Below the pieces are notes generated by a model, which did no database searches, was not told the DNA's origin, and saw only the letters and a program-made list of their open reading frames with translations. The position numbers and the translations under genes were made by a program. A DNA stretch of 64,000 bases from Nocardioidaceae bacterium. Its GTDB lineage: Bacteria; Actinomycetota; Actinomycetes; Propionibacteriales; Nocardioidaceae. This document shows, piece by piece, positions 24,065 through 33,304 of the stretch (its first letter is position 1; the number at the start of each line of letters is the position of its first letter). The stretch spans positions 35,140 through 99,139 of the forward strand of contig JAURVT010000022.1 in assembly GCA_030655315.1 (NCBI GenBank). The letters run 5' to 3'.

Positions 24065-25558
24065 CTAGGCGGTGGCGAACCGCCCCAGCACCGCGGCGTC
24101 GACGCCGGCCAGCCGCTCGGCGAACATCCGCTGGTAGGCGAGCTCCTCCTGGCTGCGCGGAGCGGGCAGGCCGGCGACGCGCTCGTCCTGCCAGCCCTCG
24201 TCCTGCACCAGGTCGGTGACGCGGGCCGCCATGACGTCGGCGGTCCCGCTGCCGTCGCCGAACTGCTCCTTGGCGCGCCACAGGATGTCGTGCGGGAGCC
24301 AGCCGGTGAAGGCCTCGCGCAGCAGCGCCTTCTCCTGCCCGAGCTCGCCGGGCAGCTTCCAGCCGATCGGGATGCGCGCGGCGAGGTTGACCAGGTCGCG
24401 GTCGAGGAACGGCACGCGCGCCTCGAGCCCGTGCGCCATCGTGACGCGGTCGCAGCGCTGGAGGTTGAGGTTGTGCAGTCCGGCGACGCTGCGCACCAGC
24501 TCGTCGCGCAGCTCCTCGTCGGAGGCGATGTCGCGGTAGTGCGCATAGCCGGCGAACAGCTCGTCCGCTCCCTCGCCGGTGAGCACGACCTTGACGGTCC
24601 GCGCGGTGGTCTCGGCGAGGAGGTAGTTGGGCACGGCGCTGCGGACGAGCGACGGCTCGTAGGACTCGATGCTCTGCACCACCGCGGGCAGCACCCGGAT
24701 CACCTCGTCGGCGTCGTAGACGCGCTCGTGGTGCTCCAGGCCGAGGTGGTCGGCGACCCGACGGGCGGCGACGAGGTCCGAGCTGCCCGCGGTGCCGGCG
24801 GCGAAGGAGTGGATCGGGCCGGTGGTGTCGGAGGCGTACCTGGCCATGATCGCGGCGACCAGGCTGGAGTCGAGGCCCCCGGACAGGAACACCCCGACGG
24901 GGACGTCGGCCATCATGCGTCGACGCACGGCCGTCTCGAGGGTCTCGCGGACGGCGGTCATCGCCTCCTCCCGGGAGGAGATCTCCTCGCCCTCGACGTG
25001 CAGGTCACGGAACCGGACCAGGCCGGCGCCGGGCGTCCACCGGAACCCGGGCGGGAACTCCGCGACCGCGTGGCGGTGCTCGGGGTCGAACGCGCCGATC
25101 TCGGAGGCGAACAGGGTGGCGTCGCCCACCCGGGCCCAGTACAGCGGCTTGACGCCGACCGGGTCGCGCACCGCGACGACCTCGCCGTCCTCGTGCGCGA
25201 CGACGAACGCGTACATGCCGCGCAGGTCCGCGAGGCCCGCCGGATCGTCGCCGACCGCGGCCGCGAGGGCGGCCTCGCTGTCGGAGTCGGTGCGGAAGTC
25301 GCGCGGGGAGACCTCGCGCAGCTGGGCGTGGTTGTAGATCTCGCCGTTGACGACGGCCCAGTGGCCGTCCGTCGAGCCCAGCGGCTGGGCTCCGTGGTCG
25401 AGGTCGACGATCGACAGCCGGGCGTGGCCGAGCCAGGTCGGGCCGACGGTGCGCCGTCCCGAGCCGTCCGGTCCACGGTGCGTGATGCGGTCGAGCATCC
25501 TCCCGCCGAGGGTCTCGTCGGGGCCGTTCGGATCATGGATCGCGACGATGCCGCACAT
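24065..25558 (-). CDS. asnB: Asparagine synthetase (glutamine-hydrolysing)
   Basis: A 497-residue cytoplasmic enzyme. Cys1 after Met (M-C-G-I-V-A) is the glutaminase nucleophile; N-G-E-I-Y-N-H follows. The synthetase domain has the PPi loop S-G-G-L-D-S-S at about 240 and [13 protein letters not shown] at about 335. It makes asparagine from aspartate, glutamine and ATP. It is shorter than many AsnB proteins (about 550 residues or more), mostly through trimmed loops. An amidase gene follows on the same strand. Confidence 0.9.
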   Translation of the reverse strand: MCGIVAIHDPNGPDETLGGRMLDRITHRGPDGSGRRTVGPTWLGHARLSIVDLDHGAQPLGSTDGHWAVVNGEIYNHAQLREVSPRDFRTDSDSEAALAAAVGDDPAGLADLRGMYAFVVAHEDGEVVAVRDPVGVKPLYWARVGDATLFASEIGAFDPEHRHAVAEFPPGFRWTPGAGLVRFRDLHVEGEEISSREEAMTAVRETLETAVRRRMMADVPVGVFLSGGLDSSLVAAIMARYASDTTGPIHSFAAGTAGSSDLVAARRVADHLGLEHHERVYDADEVIRVLPAVVQSIESYEPSLVRSAVPNYLLAETTARTVKVVLTGEGADELFAGYAHYRDIASDEELRDELVRSVAGLHNLNLQRCDRVTMAHGLEARVPFLDRDLVNLAARIPIGWKLPGELGQEKALLREAFTGWLPHDILWRAKEQFGDGSGTADVMAARVTDLVQDEGWQDERVAGLPAPRSQEELAYQRMFAERLAGVDAAVLGRFATA

Positions 25559-25629
25559 CCTCCGACCCTACCGACACCCCCGGCAGCGGGGTCCGTCGAA
25601 GCCGCGGGCGGCGCCCGTACGCTGTCCCG

Positions 25630-26319
25630 GTGATCCGATTCGAGAACGTGACGAAGTCCTACTCCGGGCAGCGACGCCCGGCGTTGGACGCGATCAACCT
25701 CGAGGTCGAGAAGGGCGAGTTCGTCTTCCTCGTCGGCACCTCCGGATCGGGCAAGTCCACCTTCCTGCGCCTGGTGCTGCGCGAGCTGCGCCCCACCTCG
25801 GGCCGCGTGTTCGTCGCCGGCAAGGAGATCAACCGCCTCGCCAACTGGAAGGTGCCGCGCCTGCGTCGCCAGGTCGGCACCGTGTTCCAGGACTTCCGGC
25901 TCCTGCCCAACAAGACCGTCACCGAGAACGTCGCGTTCGCCCTGCAGGTGATCGGCCGCTCGCGGTCCGAGATCGCCAAGCTGGTGCCCGAGACCCTCGA
26001 GCTGGTGGGGCTGGAGGGCAAGGGCCACCGCCTGCCCGACGAGCTGTCCGGCGGGGAGCAGCAGCGCGTCGCGATCGCCCGCGCGTTCGTCAACCGGCCG
26101 ATGATCCTCATCGCCGACGAGCCCACCGGCAACCTCGACCCCGGCACGTCCGTCGGCATCATGAAGCTGCTCGACCGGATCAACCGCACCGACACGACCG
26201 TGATCATGGCCACGCACGACGCGGGCATCGTCGACCAGATGCGCAAGCGCGTCATCGAGCTCGAGGCCGGCGAGCTCGTCCGCGACCAGTCCCGCGGCGC
26301 CTACGGGTACCAGAACTGA
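25630..26319 (+). CDS. ftsE: Cell division ATP-binding protein FtsE
   Basis: A 229-residue ABC ATPase with Walker [11 protein letters not shown]-loop F-Q-D-F-R-L-L, signature L-S-G-G-E-Q-Q-R, Walker [12 protein letters not shown] and H-loop A-T-H-D. FtsE with FtsX couples divisome signals to peptidoglycan hydrolases at the septum. The GTG start is 70 nt after the divergent asnB start. Its stop overlaps the ftsX ATG. Confidence 0.95.
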   Translation: MIRFENVTKSYSGQRRPALDAINLEVEKGEFVFLVGTSGSGKSTFLRLVLRELRPTSGRVFVAGKEINRLANWKVPRLRRQVGTVFQDFRLLPNKTVTENVAFALQVIGRSRSEIAKLVPETLELVGLEGKGHRLPDELSGGEQQRVAIARAFVNRPMILIADEPTGNLDPGTSVGIMKLLDRINRTDTTVIMATHDAGIVDQMRKRVIELEAGELVRDQSRGAYGYQN

Positions 26320-27239
26320 TGGCCGTGCGAAGCGTCTTCACCGAGCTCGGGACGAGCCTGCGCCGCAACTTCTCGATGACCGTCTCGCTGGTCGTCACGA
26401 TGACGGTCTCGCTGCTCCTGGCCGCGCTTGGTCTGCTGATCCAGCAGCAGGCCGACCGCACCGAGCAGTACTTCGGCGACCGGCTGCAGCTGCAGGTCAA
26501 CATGTGCACCGACAACTCGCCGAGCGAGCAGTGCATCGACGGCGGGTCCACCGACGAGCAGCAGGCCGCCGTCCAGGCCGCGCTGCGCGAGAACCCCGAG
26601 GTCCGCACCTTCGACGAGCGCAGCCCGCAGCAGAACTACGAGCGCGCACAGGAGTACCTCGGCCAGACCGAGACGGGCCGCAAGCAGCTCGAGACCCTCG
26701 GCCCCGAGGCGTTCCCGGTCTCCTACTTTGTCACCCTCGACGACCCGCGCGAGTTCGAGGGCGTCACCAGCCAGGTCCGCGGCATGGACGGCGTCGGCAA
26801 CGTCAACAGCCTGCGCGACCTGCTCGGCCCGCTGTTCCAGGCGCTCGGCATCCTGCGCTGGGCCGCCCTCGGCACCGCCCTCGTGCTGGTCATCGCCGCC
26901 GTCCTCCAGGTGTCCAACACGATCCGGATGACGGCCTTCGCCCGCCGCCGAGAGATCGGCATCATGCGCCTCGTCGGCGCGTCCAGCTGGCACATCCAGG
27001 CACCGTTCCTGCTCGAGTCGCTGGCCGCCGCGATCATCTCCGCGGCCCTGGCCTGCGGAGGGCTGGCCGCCTTCATGCACTTCGCCGTCTACGGCTACCT
27101 CCGTCCGTCCCTCGGCCAGATCACCACCTGGGTGCGATGGCAGGAGGCGTTCGTCGTCGGCGGCTGGATCTCGCTCCTCGCCCTGCTGCTCGCGCTCGTC
27201 CCGACCCTGGTGATGACGCGCAAGTACCTCAAGGTCTGA
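26319..27239 (+). CDS. ftsX: Cell division protein FtsX
   Basis: A 306-residue membrane protein. An N-terminal helix (about 20-45) is followed by an extracytoplasmic domain with two Cys (M-C-T-D-N-S-P-S-E-Q-C) and then three C-terminal helices; the cytoplasmic loop R-R-E-I-G-I-M-R-L-V-G-A-S and F-L-L-E are typical FtsX/MacB signatures. The external domain is expected to activate a cell-wall hydrolase, plausibly the M23 protein encoded next. Confidence 0.95.
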   Translation: MAVRSVFTELGTSLRRNFSMTVSLVVTMTVSLLLAALGLLIQQQADRTEQYFGDRLQLQVNMCTDNSPSEQCIDGGSTDEQQAAVQAALRENPEVRTFDERSPQQNYERAQEYLGQTETGRKQLETLGPEAFPVSYFVTLDDPREFEGVTSQVRGMDGVGNVNSLRDLLGPLFQALGILRWAALGTALVLVIAAVLQVSNTIRMTAFARRREIGIMRLVGASSWHIQAPFLLESLAAAIISAALACGGLAAFMHFAVYGYLRPSLGQITTWVRWQEAFVVGGWISLLALLLALVPTLVMTRKYLKV

Positions 27240-27315
27240 GCCTCGACCTCGACCTGACGTCGAGACTCGCGGGAAGATGCCGCGATTTCTGGTCCATGTG
27301 ACGTAGCGTCCTCAC

Positions 27316-28728
27316 GTGGTCCGACTCTTCCCCCTCGGTCGGTCACGGTCCCGGTCCGCCGTCCCCGACGGCTTCCCTCACCGTGGTCAGGCCCTGCTCG
27401 CCCTGCTCGTCGCGTGCGGCCTCGTGCTGGCGATCGCCTCGCCCGGCACGGCCGACGACCAGCGGGACAAGGTCCGCGAGAAGCAGCGCGACGTGGCCGG
27501 CAAGATCGGCGGCGCGCAGCAGAGCCTCGACCAGTCGAGCAAGCAGTACGCGCAGGCCGCGGCCGCGCTCTCGTCCGCGCAGAGCTCGCTCGCGACCGCG
27601 CGCACCCGTCTGACCACCGTCCGCGGGCAGCTCGCGACGGCCAAGGCCCAGGACACCGCGATGCAGGCGAGGCTGGTCCAGGCCGAGGGGCAGCTCGACG
27701 GCGCCCGCACCGCGCTGAAGGTGGGCCGCAAGAAGCTGCGCACCGCGGAGTCCGACGTCAAGGAGTTCACGCTCGAGTCGCTGCAGAACGGCGACCCGAG
27801 CCTGCGGGCGTTCAGCGGGCTGCTGCAGGGCGAGGACCCGTCGTCCTTCACCGAGCAGATGGTGCTCTCGGGCTCGGTCGGCGACGCCCAGCTGGCCAAG
27901 ATGGACACCTTCGACGCGTCGCGCGTCATGCTCAAGCTGAACGAGGAGAAGGTCGAGAAGCTGCGCGACTCGGTCAAGGCCCAGCGGGTCGCCGCGGCGG
28001 AGAACCTCGCGACCAAGGAGCGGCTCGAGGCCGAGCAGGCGGCGCAGACGACCAAGGTCGCGGCCCTCGTCGGCACCGCCGCGCAGGCCGAGACCAGCGC
28101 GGCCTCGCTCAAGGCCGACGACCTCGCCGAGCTCGGCCGCCTGGAGTCCGAGCGCAGCCGGCTCGGCAACAAGCTCAAGGCGATCGCCGCCCGTGAGCGC
28201 GCCGCCGCCGCCCGCAAGCGCGCCGAGGCCGCGGCCAAGAAGCGCAACAGCAGCGGGGGCAGCGGCAACGGCGGGGGCTCGTCCTCGGGCGACTCCGACG
28301 ACACCGGTGGGGCCGGCGACGCGGCCGACGGCGGCGGCGCGCTCTCGCGTCCGGTCGACGGCCCGATCACCTCGCGCTACGGCATGCGCTTCCACCCCGT
28401 CCTCAAGGTCTGGAAGCTGCACGACGGCACCGACTTCGGCGTCCCCTGTGGCACGCCCGTGCGGGCCGCGGCCGGAGGGCGCGTGATCGAGAAGTACTTC
28501 AACGCCGGCTACGGCAACCGCATCATCATGGCCAACGGCCAGATGCGCGGCAAGAGCATCGCCACCACGTACAACCACCTCTCGCGCTTCACCGTGCGGG
28601 TGGGCGAGAAGGTCAAGCGCGGCGAGGTCATCGCGTACTCCGGCACCACCGGCTACTCGACCGGCTGCCACCTGCACTTCATGGTGCTCGAGGACGGCGA
28701 CACCGTGAACCCGATGGGCTGGCTGTAA
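27316..28728 (+). CDS. Secreted M23 peptidase with coiled coil, likely FtsEX partner
   Basis: A 470-residue protein. A hydrophobic signal segment lies at about 25-48. Residues 50-300 are a long coiled coil rich in Ala, Gln, Lys and Glu, followed by a Gly/Ser/Asp-rich linker (about 310-340). The C-terminal LytM domain has L-H-D-G-T-D-F-G and G-C-H-L-H-F zinc motifs. This layout is that of EnvC-like or RipC-like hydrolases activated by FtsEX. Its position just after ftsX supports this. The family is clear; partnership is inferred. Confidence 0.9.
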   Translation: MVRLFPLGRSRSRSAVPDGFPHRGQALLALLVACGLVLAIASPGTADDQRDKVREKQRDVAGKIGGAQQSLDQSSKQYAQAAAALSSAQSSLATARTRLTTVRGQLATAKAQDTAMQARLVQAEGQLDGARTALKVGRKKLRTAESDVKEFTLESLQNGDPSLRAFSGLLQGEDPSSFTEQMVLSGSVGDAQLAKMDTFDASRVMLKLNEEKVEKLRDSVKAQRVAAAENLATKERLEAEQAAQTTKVAALVGTAAQAETSAASLKADDLAELGRLESERSRLGNKLKAIAARERAAAARKRAEAAAKKRNSSGGSGNGGGSSSGDSDDTGGAGDAADGGGALSRPVDGPITSRYGMRFHPVLKVWKLHDGTDFGVPCGTPVRAAAGGRVIEKYFNAGYGNRIIMANGQMRGKSIATTYNHLSRFTVRVGEKVKRGEVIAYSGTTGYSTGCHLHFMVLEDGDTVNPMGWL

Positions 28729-28758
28729 GGGGTTGCGCACCTGCGCGACAATGGACAG

Positions 28759-29235
28759 ATGGCCAAGGAGACGGGGCGCAAGCTCATCGCGCAGAACAAG
28801 AAGGCGCGGCACGACTACCTGATCCAGGACACCGTCGAGGCGGGCATCGTCCTCACCGGGACCGAGGTCAAGTCGTTGCGGGCCGGCCGTGCGTCGCTCG
28901 TCGACGGGTTCGGCGACGTCGACGGCGGCGAGATCTGGCTGCACAACGTCCACATCCCCGAGTACACCCAGGGCACCTGGACCAACCACACCACGCGACG
29001 CAAGCGCAAGCTGCTGCTCCACAAGCACGAGATCGAGAAGATCGAGCGCAAGTCCTCGGAGTCCAGCTACACGATCGTCCCGCTCGCCCTGTACTTCAAG
29101 GACGGACGCGCCAAGGTCGAGATCGCCGTGGCCAAGGGCAAGAAGGCCTACGACAAGCGTCACGCGCTCGCCGAGCGCCAGCTCGACCGCGAGGCCAAGG
29201 CCGAGGTGGACCGCCGGCTGAAGGGCCTGCGGTGA
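28759..29235 (+). CDS. smpB: SsrA-binding protein SmpB
   Basis: A 158-residue protein that binds tmRNA for trans-translation. [16 protein letters not shown] and the C-terminal basic tail (R-Q-L-D-R-E-A-K) are characteristic. It lies 30 nt after the M23 gene, and the tmRNA gene itself is 3.3 kb downstream, a common actinobacterial layout. Confidence 0.96.
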   Translation: MAKETGRKLIAQNKKARHDYLIQDTVEAGIVLTGTEVKSLRAGRASLVDGFGDVDGGEIWLHNVHIPEYTQGTWTNHTTRRKRKLLLHKHEIEKIERKSSESSYTIVPLALYFKDGRAKVEIAVAKGKKAYDKRHALAERQLDREAKAEVDRRLKGLR

Positions 29236-29248
29236 TCGGGGGCGTCCG

Positions 29249-30139
29249 TTGACCCCACCGGTGCTGCAGGATCTCGACCTGCCCCGCTGGGCGTCGGACC
29301 TCGGCATCCCCGGGCTCTTCGACGTGCACGTCCACTTCCTGCCGCCGCCGATCCTGCGCAAGGTGTGGGCCTACTTCGACGCCGCGGGTCCGCTGATCGG
29401 GCGCCCCTGGACCATCACCTACCGCTGGAGCGACGACGAGCGCGTCGCGCACCTCGGTGCCATGGGCGTCCGGCACTACTCGGCGCTGCCCTACGCGCAC
29501 AAGCCCGGCATCGCGGGCTACCTGAACGAGTGGGCGGCGACGTTCGCCGACGAGCACCCCGAGTCGCTCCGCTCGGCCACCTTCTACCCCGAGCCCGACG
29601 CGGGGGCGTACGTCGCCGCCGCGGTCGACGCGGGGGTCGAGGTCTTCAAGGCGCACGTGCAGGTGGGCCAGTTCGCGCCGGACGACCCGCTCCTCGACCC
29701 CGTCTGGGACGTGCTCACCCAGACCGGACGCCCGGTCGTGCTGCACGCGGGCTCGGGGCCTGCGCCGGGCCGGTTCACCGGGGTCGACGGCGTCCGGTCG
29801 GTGCTCCGCCGGTTCCCGCGGCTGCCACTCGTGGTGGCCCACATGGGCACCCCGGAGTACGAGGAGTTCCTCGAGCTCGCCGAGGCCCACGAGCGCGTCC
29901 ACCTCGACACCACCATGGTGTTCACCGACTTCACCGAGCGCGACGCGCCGTACCCGCGCGACCTGCTCCCGCGTCTCGCGGCGATCCAGGACCGGGTGCT
30001 GCTGGGCTCGGACTTCCCCAACATCCCCTACACCTACGCCCACCAGGTGCAGGCGCTCCAGGAGGTCGGGCTCGGCGACGACTGGCTGCGCGACGTGTGC
30101 TGGAACAACGGGGCTCGACTGTTCTCCCGCGAGGTCTAA
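29249..30139 (+). CDS. Amidohydrolase family protein (amidohydrolase 2 type)
   Basis: A 296-residue TIM-barrel enzyme. Metal ligands are visible in F-D-V-H-V-H-F, V-L-H-A-G-S, V-V-A-H-M-G and the last strand L-G-S-D-F-P-N. A central Lys (F-K-A-H-V-Q-V-G) may be a ligand or active-site residue. Proteins of this group include decarboxylases and hydrolases; the substrate is not evident. No ATG or GTG fits, so TTG 29249 is taken as start. The gap to smpB is only 13 nt. Confidence 0.8.
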   Translation: MTPPVLQDLDLPRWASDLGIPGLFDVHVHFLPPPILRKVWAYFDAAGPLIGRPWTITYRWSDDERVAHLGAMGVRHYSALPYAHKPGIAGYLNEWAATFADEHPESLRSATFYPEPDAGAYVAAAVDAGVEVFKAHVQVGQFAPDDPLLDPVWDVLTQTGRPVVLHAGSGPAPGRFTGVDGVRSVLRRFPRLPLVVAHMGTPEYEEFLELAEAHERVHLDTTMVFTDFTERDAPYPRDLLPRLAAIQDRVLLGSDFPNIPYTYAHQVQALQEVGLGDDWLRDVCWNNGARLFSREV

Positions 30140-30147
30140 CCTGAGCC

Positions 30148-32502
30148 ATGCGCGGGACCCCTGAGCTCACCTCCACGTTCGGTGGTGGCCTGGTCCTGGT
30201 CGACGAGGACCTGCGCGTGCTGTCCTTCACCCCGCCCGCGGTGCGGCTGTTCTCGCTCATCGAGGCCGACGTCGGCCACGAGATCGTCGGGATCCCCACG
30301 TCGGCCCACGTCGCCGGGCTCGCGGGCCTGCTCGACGACGCCGTCGCCTCCGGGGTCTCCGGCGTGGTCGAGGCCCACGGCGACGACCTCGACTTCGTGG
30401 TGCAGGTGGTCCCGTGCGCGCCGGGCGCGGCCGTCGTCGTCGTCGACGTCACCGAGCTGGCCCGCGCGGGCCGCACGTCGGGGCGCGCGCACGACGACCT
30501 GGCGCGCATCACCGGGGCGGTCGACGTCGTGCTGTGGTCGCGGGACGCCGACGGCCGGCTGCTGTTCGTCAACGACGCGGTCGAGACCGTCTACGGCGTG
30601 TCCCGCGCGCGGGCGCTCGAGGACCCCGACCTGCTCGCCGCCGCGGTGCACCCCGGCGACCGCGAGCGGCACGCCTCGGCCCGCTCGACCCTCCGCTGGC
30701 AGGTCGACCACCGCATCCAGCGCCCCGACGGCGAGGTGCGGTGGGTCGACGAGCGCGCCACGACGGTCCAGGGCCCGCACGGCCCGCTCGTCGTCGGCAC
30801 CGTCGTCGACGTGACCGGCCGGCGGGCCGTCGCCGACCTGGCTCGGTCCCGCGACGCCGTGCTGCAGGCGCTGCTGACCACCGAGGTGTTCGGCGTGGTC
30901 GTGCTCGACCCGGACGGCCGGATCCTCGAGGCCAACGCGACGTTCGCCGCGCTCGTCGGCCACGACCGCGCCGATCTCGTGGGCGCGCCGCTGGCGCTGC
31001 TGGGCGAGCCGGCCACGTCGCTCGACGCCGGCGAGCCCGCCGCCGCGACCCAGCTCCGCCTGGTGGACCGGTCGGGCGCGGTGCACCAGACGATGGCCGT
31101 CCGCACGCCGCTGGCGATGGTCGGGGGCGAGTCCGCCGGATCGGTCCTGATGGTCCACGACGAGACCCGCCTGCGCCGGCTCGGCCAGGACCTCGAGCGA
31201 CGCGGCCGCTACGACGACCACACCGGGCTGATGACGCGCGGCTACTTCCGGACACGGCTGTCCGAGGCGCTCGAGGACGGTGCCGCGGCGGCGCTGCTGT
31301 GGATCGACCTCGACGGGTTCAAGGAGATCAACGACCGGTACGGCCACCGCGCCGGCGACGAGGTGCTCTCGGCCGTCGCGGCCCGGCTCCAGTCCGTCGC
31401 GCGACGCCACGACCTGGTCGCGCGCCTCGGTGGCGACGAGTTCGCCGTGCTCGTCGCGGGGACGACGCGCCAGGACCAGGTCGAGAACGTCGCCGAGCGG
31501 GTGCTCGAGGCCGTCCGGATGCCGATCTCCCTCACCGACTCGGTGGTGTTCCTGTCGGCGTCGGTCGGTATCGCGGTGTCGCCCGAGGACGGGCTCGTGC
31601 CCGACGACCTGATGCACAACGCCGACACCGCGATGTACTCGGCCAAGGCCGACGGCCACGACCGCCATGCCTACTTCCGGCGGGAGATGAACGCCGTCGC
31701 CGAGGGACGTGCCGCCCTGCGCCAGCACCTGGCGGTCGCCGTCCGCGAGCGCACCTTCTTGCTGCACTACCAGCCGATCGTCGACCTCGTCTCGGGCACG
31801 ACGGTCGCCGTCGAGGCCCTGCTGCGGTGGCAGCGCGGGGGCGAGACGGTCGCGGCCGAGGACTTCATCGCGCTCGCCGAGGACACCGGGCAGCTGCGCG
31901 TCCTCGGCCGGATCGCCAACGACCTGGTCACCACCGACATGGTGCTGATGGACGAGTCGATCGGCACCGCCGGCCTCCGCACCGCGATCAACCTCTCGGC
32001 GAGCGAGCTGGGGGAGCGCGACTTCGTCGACCGGCTGCTGCGGTGGGACGTCCCCGGCGGCTTCGAGCGGCTGATCATCGAGATCACCGAGTCGGTGGCG
32101 CTGGAGCGCGGCAGCCGCGCCTACGACACCCTGCTGCTGCTCCGCCGCCTCGGCGCCACGCTCAGCATCGACGACTTCGGTACCGGGTACTCCAACCTCA
32201 GCGTGCTCGACAGCCTCCGCCCGGCCCTGATCAAGATCGACCGGACGCTGGTGGAGCGCAGCATCTACGCCGGACCGCGGTCGACGGACCTGCTCGTCGC
32301 GACCGTGTCGATGATCCACGCCCTGGGCGCGCAGGTGGTGCTCGAGGGCGTCGAGACGCACGTCGAGGAGGAGCTCGCGCGCAGCCTCGGCGTCGACCTC
32401 GTCCAGGGCTACGGCATCGCGCCGCCCATGGCCGTCGGCGACCTCGCCGGGTGGGTCGTCCAGCACCCCACGTCACCGGCCGAGCCGCTTCCCGCGGAAT
32501 AG
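30148..32502 (+). CDS. PAS-GGDEF-EAL cyclic-di-GMP signalling protein
   Basis: A 784-residue cytoplasmic protein. Residues 8-105, 115-230 and 240-340 are PAS-like domains. The GGDEF domain (about 355-520) has an intact L-G-G-D-E-F and an inhibitory-site R-x-x-D just before it. The EAL domain (about 535-775) retains E-A-L-L-R, I-N-L-S, I-T-E-S, D-D-F-G-T-G, K-I-D and E-G-V-E-T. Both synthesis and hydrolysis of c-di-GMP are thus possible; PAS inputs would set the balance. No membrane segment is visible. It starts 8 nt after the amidohydrolase stop. Confidence 0.92.
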   Translation: MRGTPELTSTFGGGLVLVDEDLRVLSFTPPAVRLFSLIEADVGHEIVGIPTSAHVAGLAGLLDDAVASGVSGVVEAHGDDLDFVVQVVPCAPGAAVVVVDVTELARAGRTSGRAHDDLARITGAVDVVLWSRDADGRLLFVNDAVETVYGVSRARALEDPDLLAAAVHPGDRERHASARSTLRWQVDHRIQRPDGEVRWVDERATTVQGPHGPLVVGTVVDVTGRRAVADLARSRDAVLQALLTTEVFGVVVLDPDGRILEANATFAALVGHDRADLVGAPLALLGEPATSLDAGEPAAATQLRLVDRSGAVHQTMAVRTPLAMVGGESAGSVLMVHDETRLRRLGQDLERRGRYDDHTGLMTRGYFRTRLSEALEDGAAAALLWIDLDGFKEINDRYGHRAGDEVLSAVAARLQSVARRHDLVARLGGDEFAVLVAGTTRQDQVENVAERVLEAVRMPISLTDSVVFLSASVGIAVSPEDGLVPDDLMHNADTAMYSAKADGHDRHAYFRREMNAVAEGRAALRQHLAVAVRERTFLLHYQPIVDLVSGTTVAVEALLRWQRGGETVAAEDFIALAEDTGQLRVLGRIANDLVTTDMVLMDESIGTAGLRTAINLSASELGERDFVDRLLRWDVPGGFERLIIEITESVALERGSRAYDTLLLLRRLGATLSIDDFGTGYSNLSVLDSLRPALIKIDRTLVERSIYAGPRSTDLLVATVSMIHALGAQVVLEGVETHVEEELARSLGVDLVQGYGIAPPMAVGDLAGWVVQHPTSPAEPLPAE

Positions 32503-32560
32503 GGAGTGCGCCGGGGCGGTTGGGACGGGTACGCTGCGAGAGCAGCAAGACAACTACAGA

Positions 32561-32930
32561 GGGGCTGATCGGTTTCGACTTCGGTCGTGGCGGTCAGGAG
32601 AAGCGGGTCGAGAAGCCAAGGTCATCTCGTAAACGTTCCTTGGAAACCAACAAGTGCCGATAACAGTCGCACTTCGTTCGCCCTCGCCGCCTGAGCGGCC
32701 GGTGAACCGTCAGACCGGATGTGTCTCCGTTCCGGAGCCTGGCGTCATCTAGGAGACTTGCTGCTCACGTCCGGTCGCGGGGCGTGAGTGGGACATCAAC
32801 AGCGACTGAGCCTGTCGGTGACGTGTCCGTCCGAGCACCGGGGCTGAGAACAGCGATCTGACGGACTGCACCCGGAGAAGACCTGAACGGACGTCGAAGG
32901 ACGCGGGTTCGATTCCCGCCAGCTCCACCA
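32561..32930 (+). ncRNA. ssrA: Transfer-messenger RNA (tmRNA)
   Basis: The 5' end GGGGCTG pairs with CAGCTCC before the encoded CCA at 32928-32930, and the T-arm GGTTCGATTCC is present. The tag frame runs from GCC 32656 to TGA 32692-32694 and encodes ADNSRTSFALAA, ending in the usual degradation signal. Pseudoknot-like GC-rich inverted elements follow. It rescues stalled ribosomes together with SmpB encoded upstream. Confidence 0.97.
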
Positions 32931-32949
32931 GTTCACCCCCTGTGCGCCA

Positions 32950-32976
32950 GACGCGTCGCCCCTCCGGCGGCGCGTC
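32950..32976 (+). terminator. Hairpin terminator of the tmRNA gene
   Basis: GACGCGTCGCC (32950-32960) pairs with GGCGGCGCGTC (32966-32976) with one G-T wobble and a 5-nt loop. It lies 20 nt after the tmRNA 3' end. There is no long T tract, as is common in high-G+C genomes. Confidence 0.65.
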
Positions 32977-33017
32977 TCGTGCGTTCACGTCCCCCTCGAC
33001 GCGTGCAGCAACCGGGA

Positions 33018-33171
33018 GCCGATCCGTCCGTTCGGCCGCACCCATCCGCTCTAACAGGCGACAGCAACCAGGGCGCCGATCCGTCTGTTCGGCCGCACCC
33101 ATCCGCCCCAGCAGGCGACAGCAACTGGGGAGCCGATCCGTCTGTTCGGCCGCACCCATCCGCCCCGGACG
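33018..33171. repeat. 57-bp tandem repeat, 2.7 copies
   Basis: Units begin at 33018, 33075 and 33132, exactly 57 bp apart. Each starts GCCGATCCGTC(C/T)GTTCGG and continues CCGCACCCATCCG; the third copy is partial. The interval 32977-33304 has no convincing gene, and repeat units are close but not identical. It lies between the tmRNA terminator and the DUF222-HNH gene. Confidence 0.85.
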
Positions 33172-33197
33172 TCTGCCCGCGGGTGTCTGACCTCCGA

Positions 33198-33232
33198 GCG
33201 GATGGGTGCGGACGAACCGACGGATCGGCGCC
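33198..33232. repeat. Inverted copy of the 57-bp repeat core
   Basis: GCGGATGGGTGCGGACGAAC and the following CGACGGATCGGCGCC are the reverse complement of the core of the tandem units at 33018-33171, with few differences. The transcript could fold back on any of the direct copies. Confidence 0.75.
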
Positions 33233-33304
33233 GTCGTGCGAGCACCCCGACGCACCGTGCGCTGGCGAAAACTGACTGTCCGACCCTCGCCCTAGGTTGA
33301 GTCC

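Noticed and set aside
27343..29361. A long minus-strand frame opposite the M23 and smpB genes
   Set aside because: Compositional artefact; both plus-strand genes are clearly recognised.
30136..32466. A 776-codon minus-strand frame opposite the GGDEF-EAL gene
   Set aside because: The plus-strand gene has complete catalytic motifs; the opposite frame is His/Arg/Gly-rich without structure.
33018..33232. CRISPR array
   Set aside because: The 57-bp units are contiguous without unique spacers, one core copy is inverted, and no cas genes are near.
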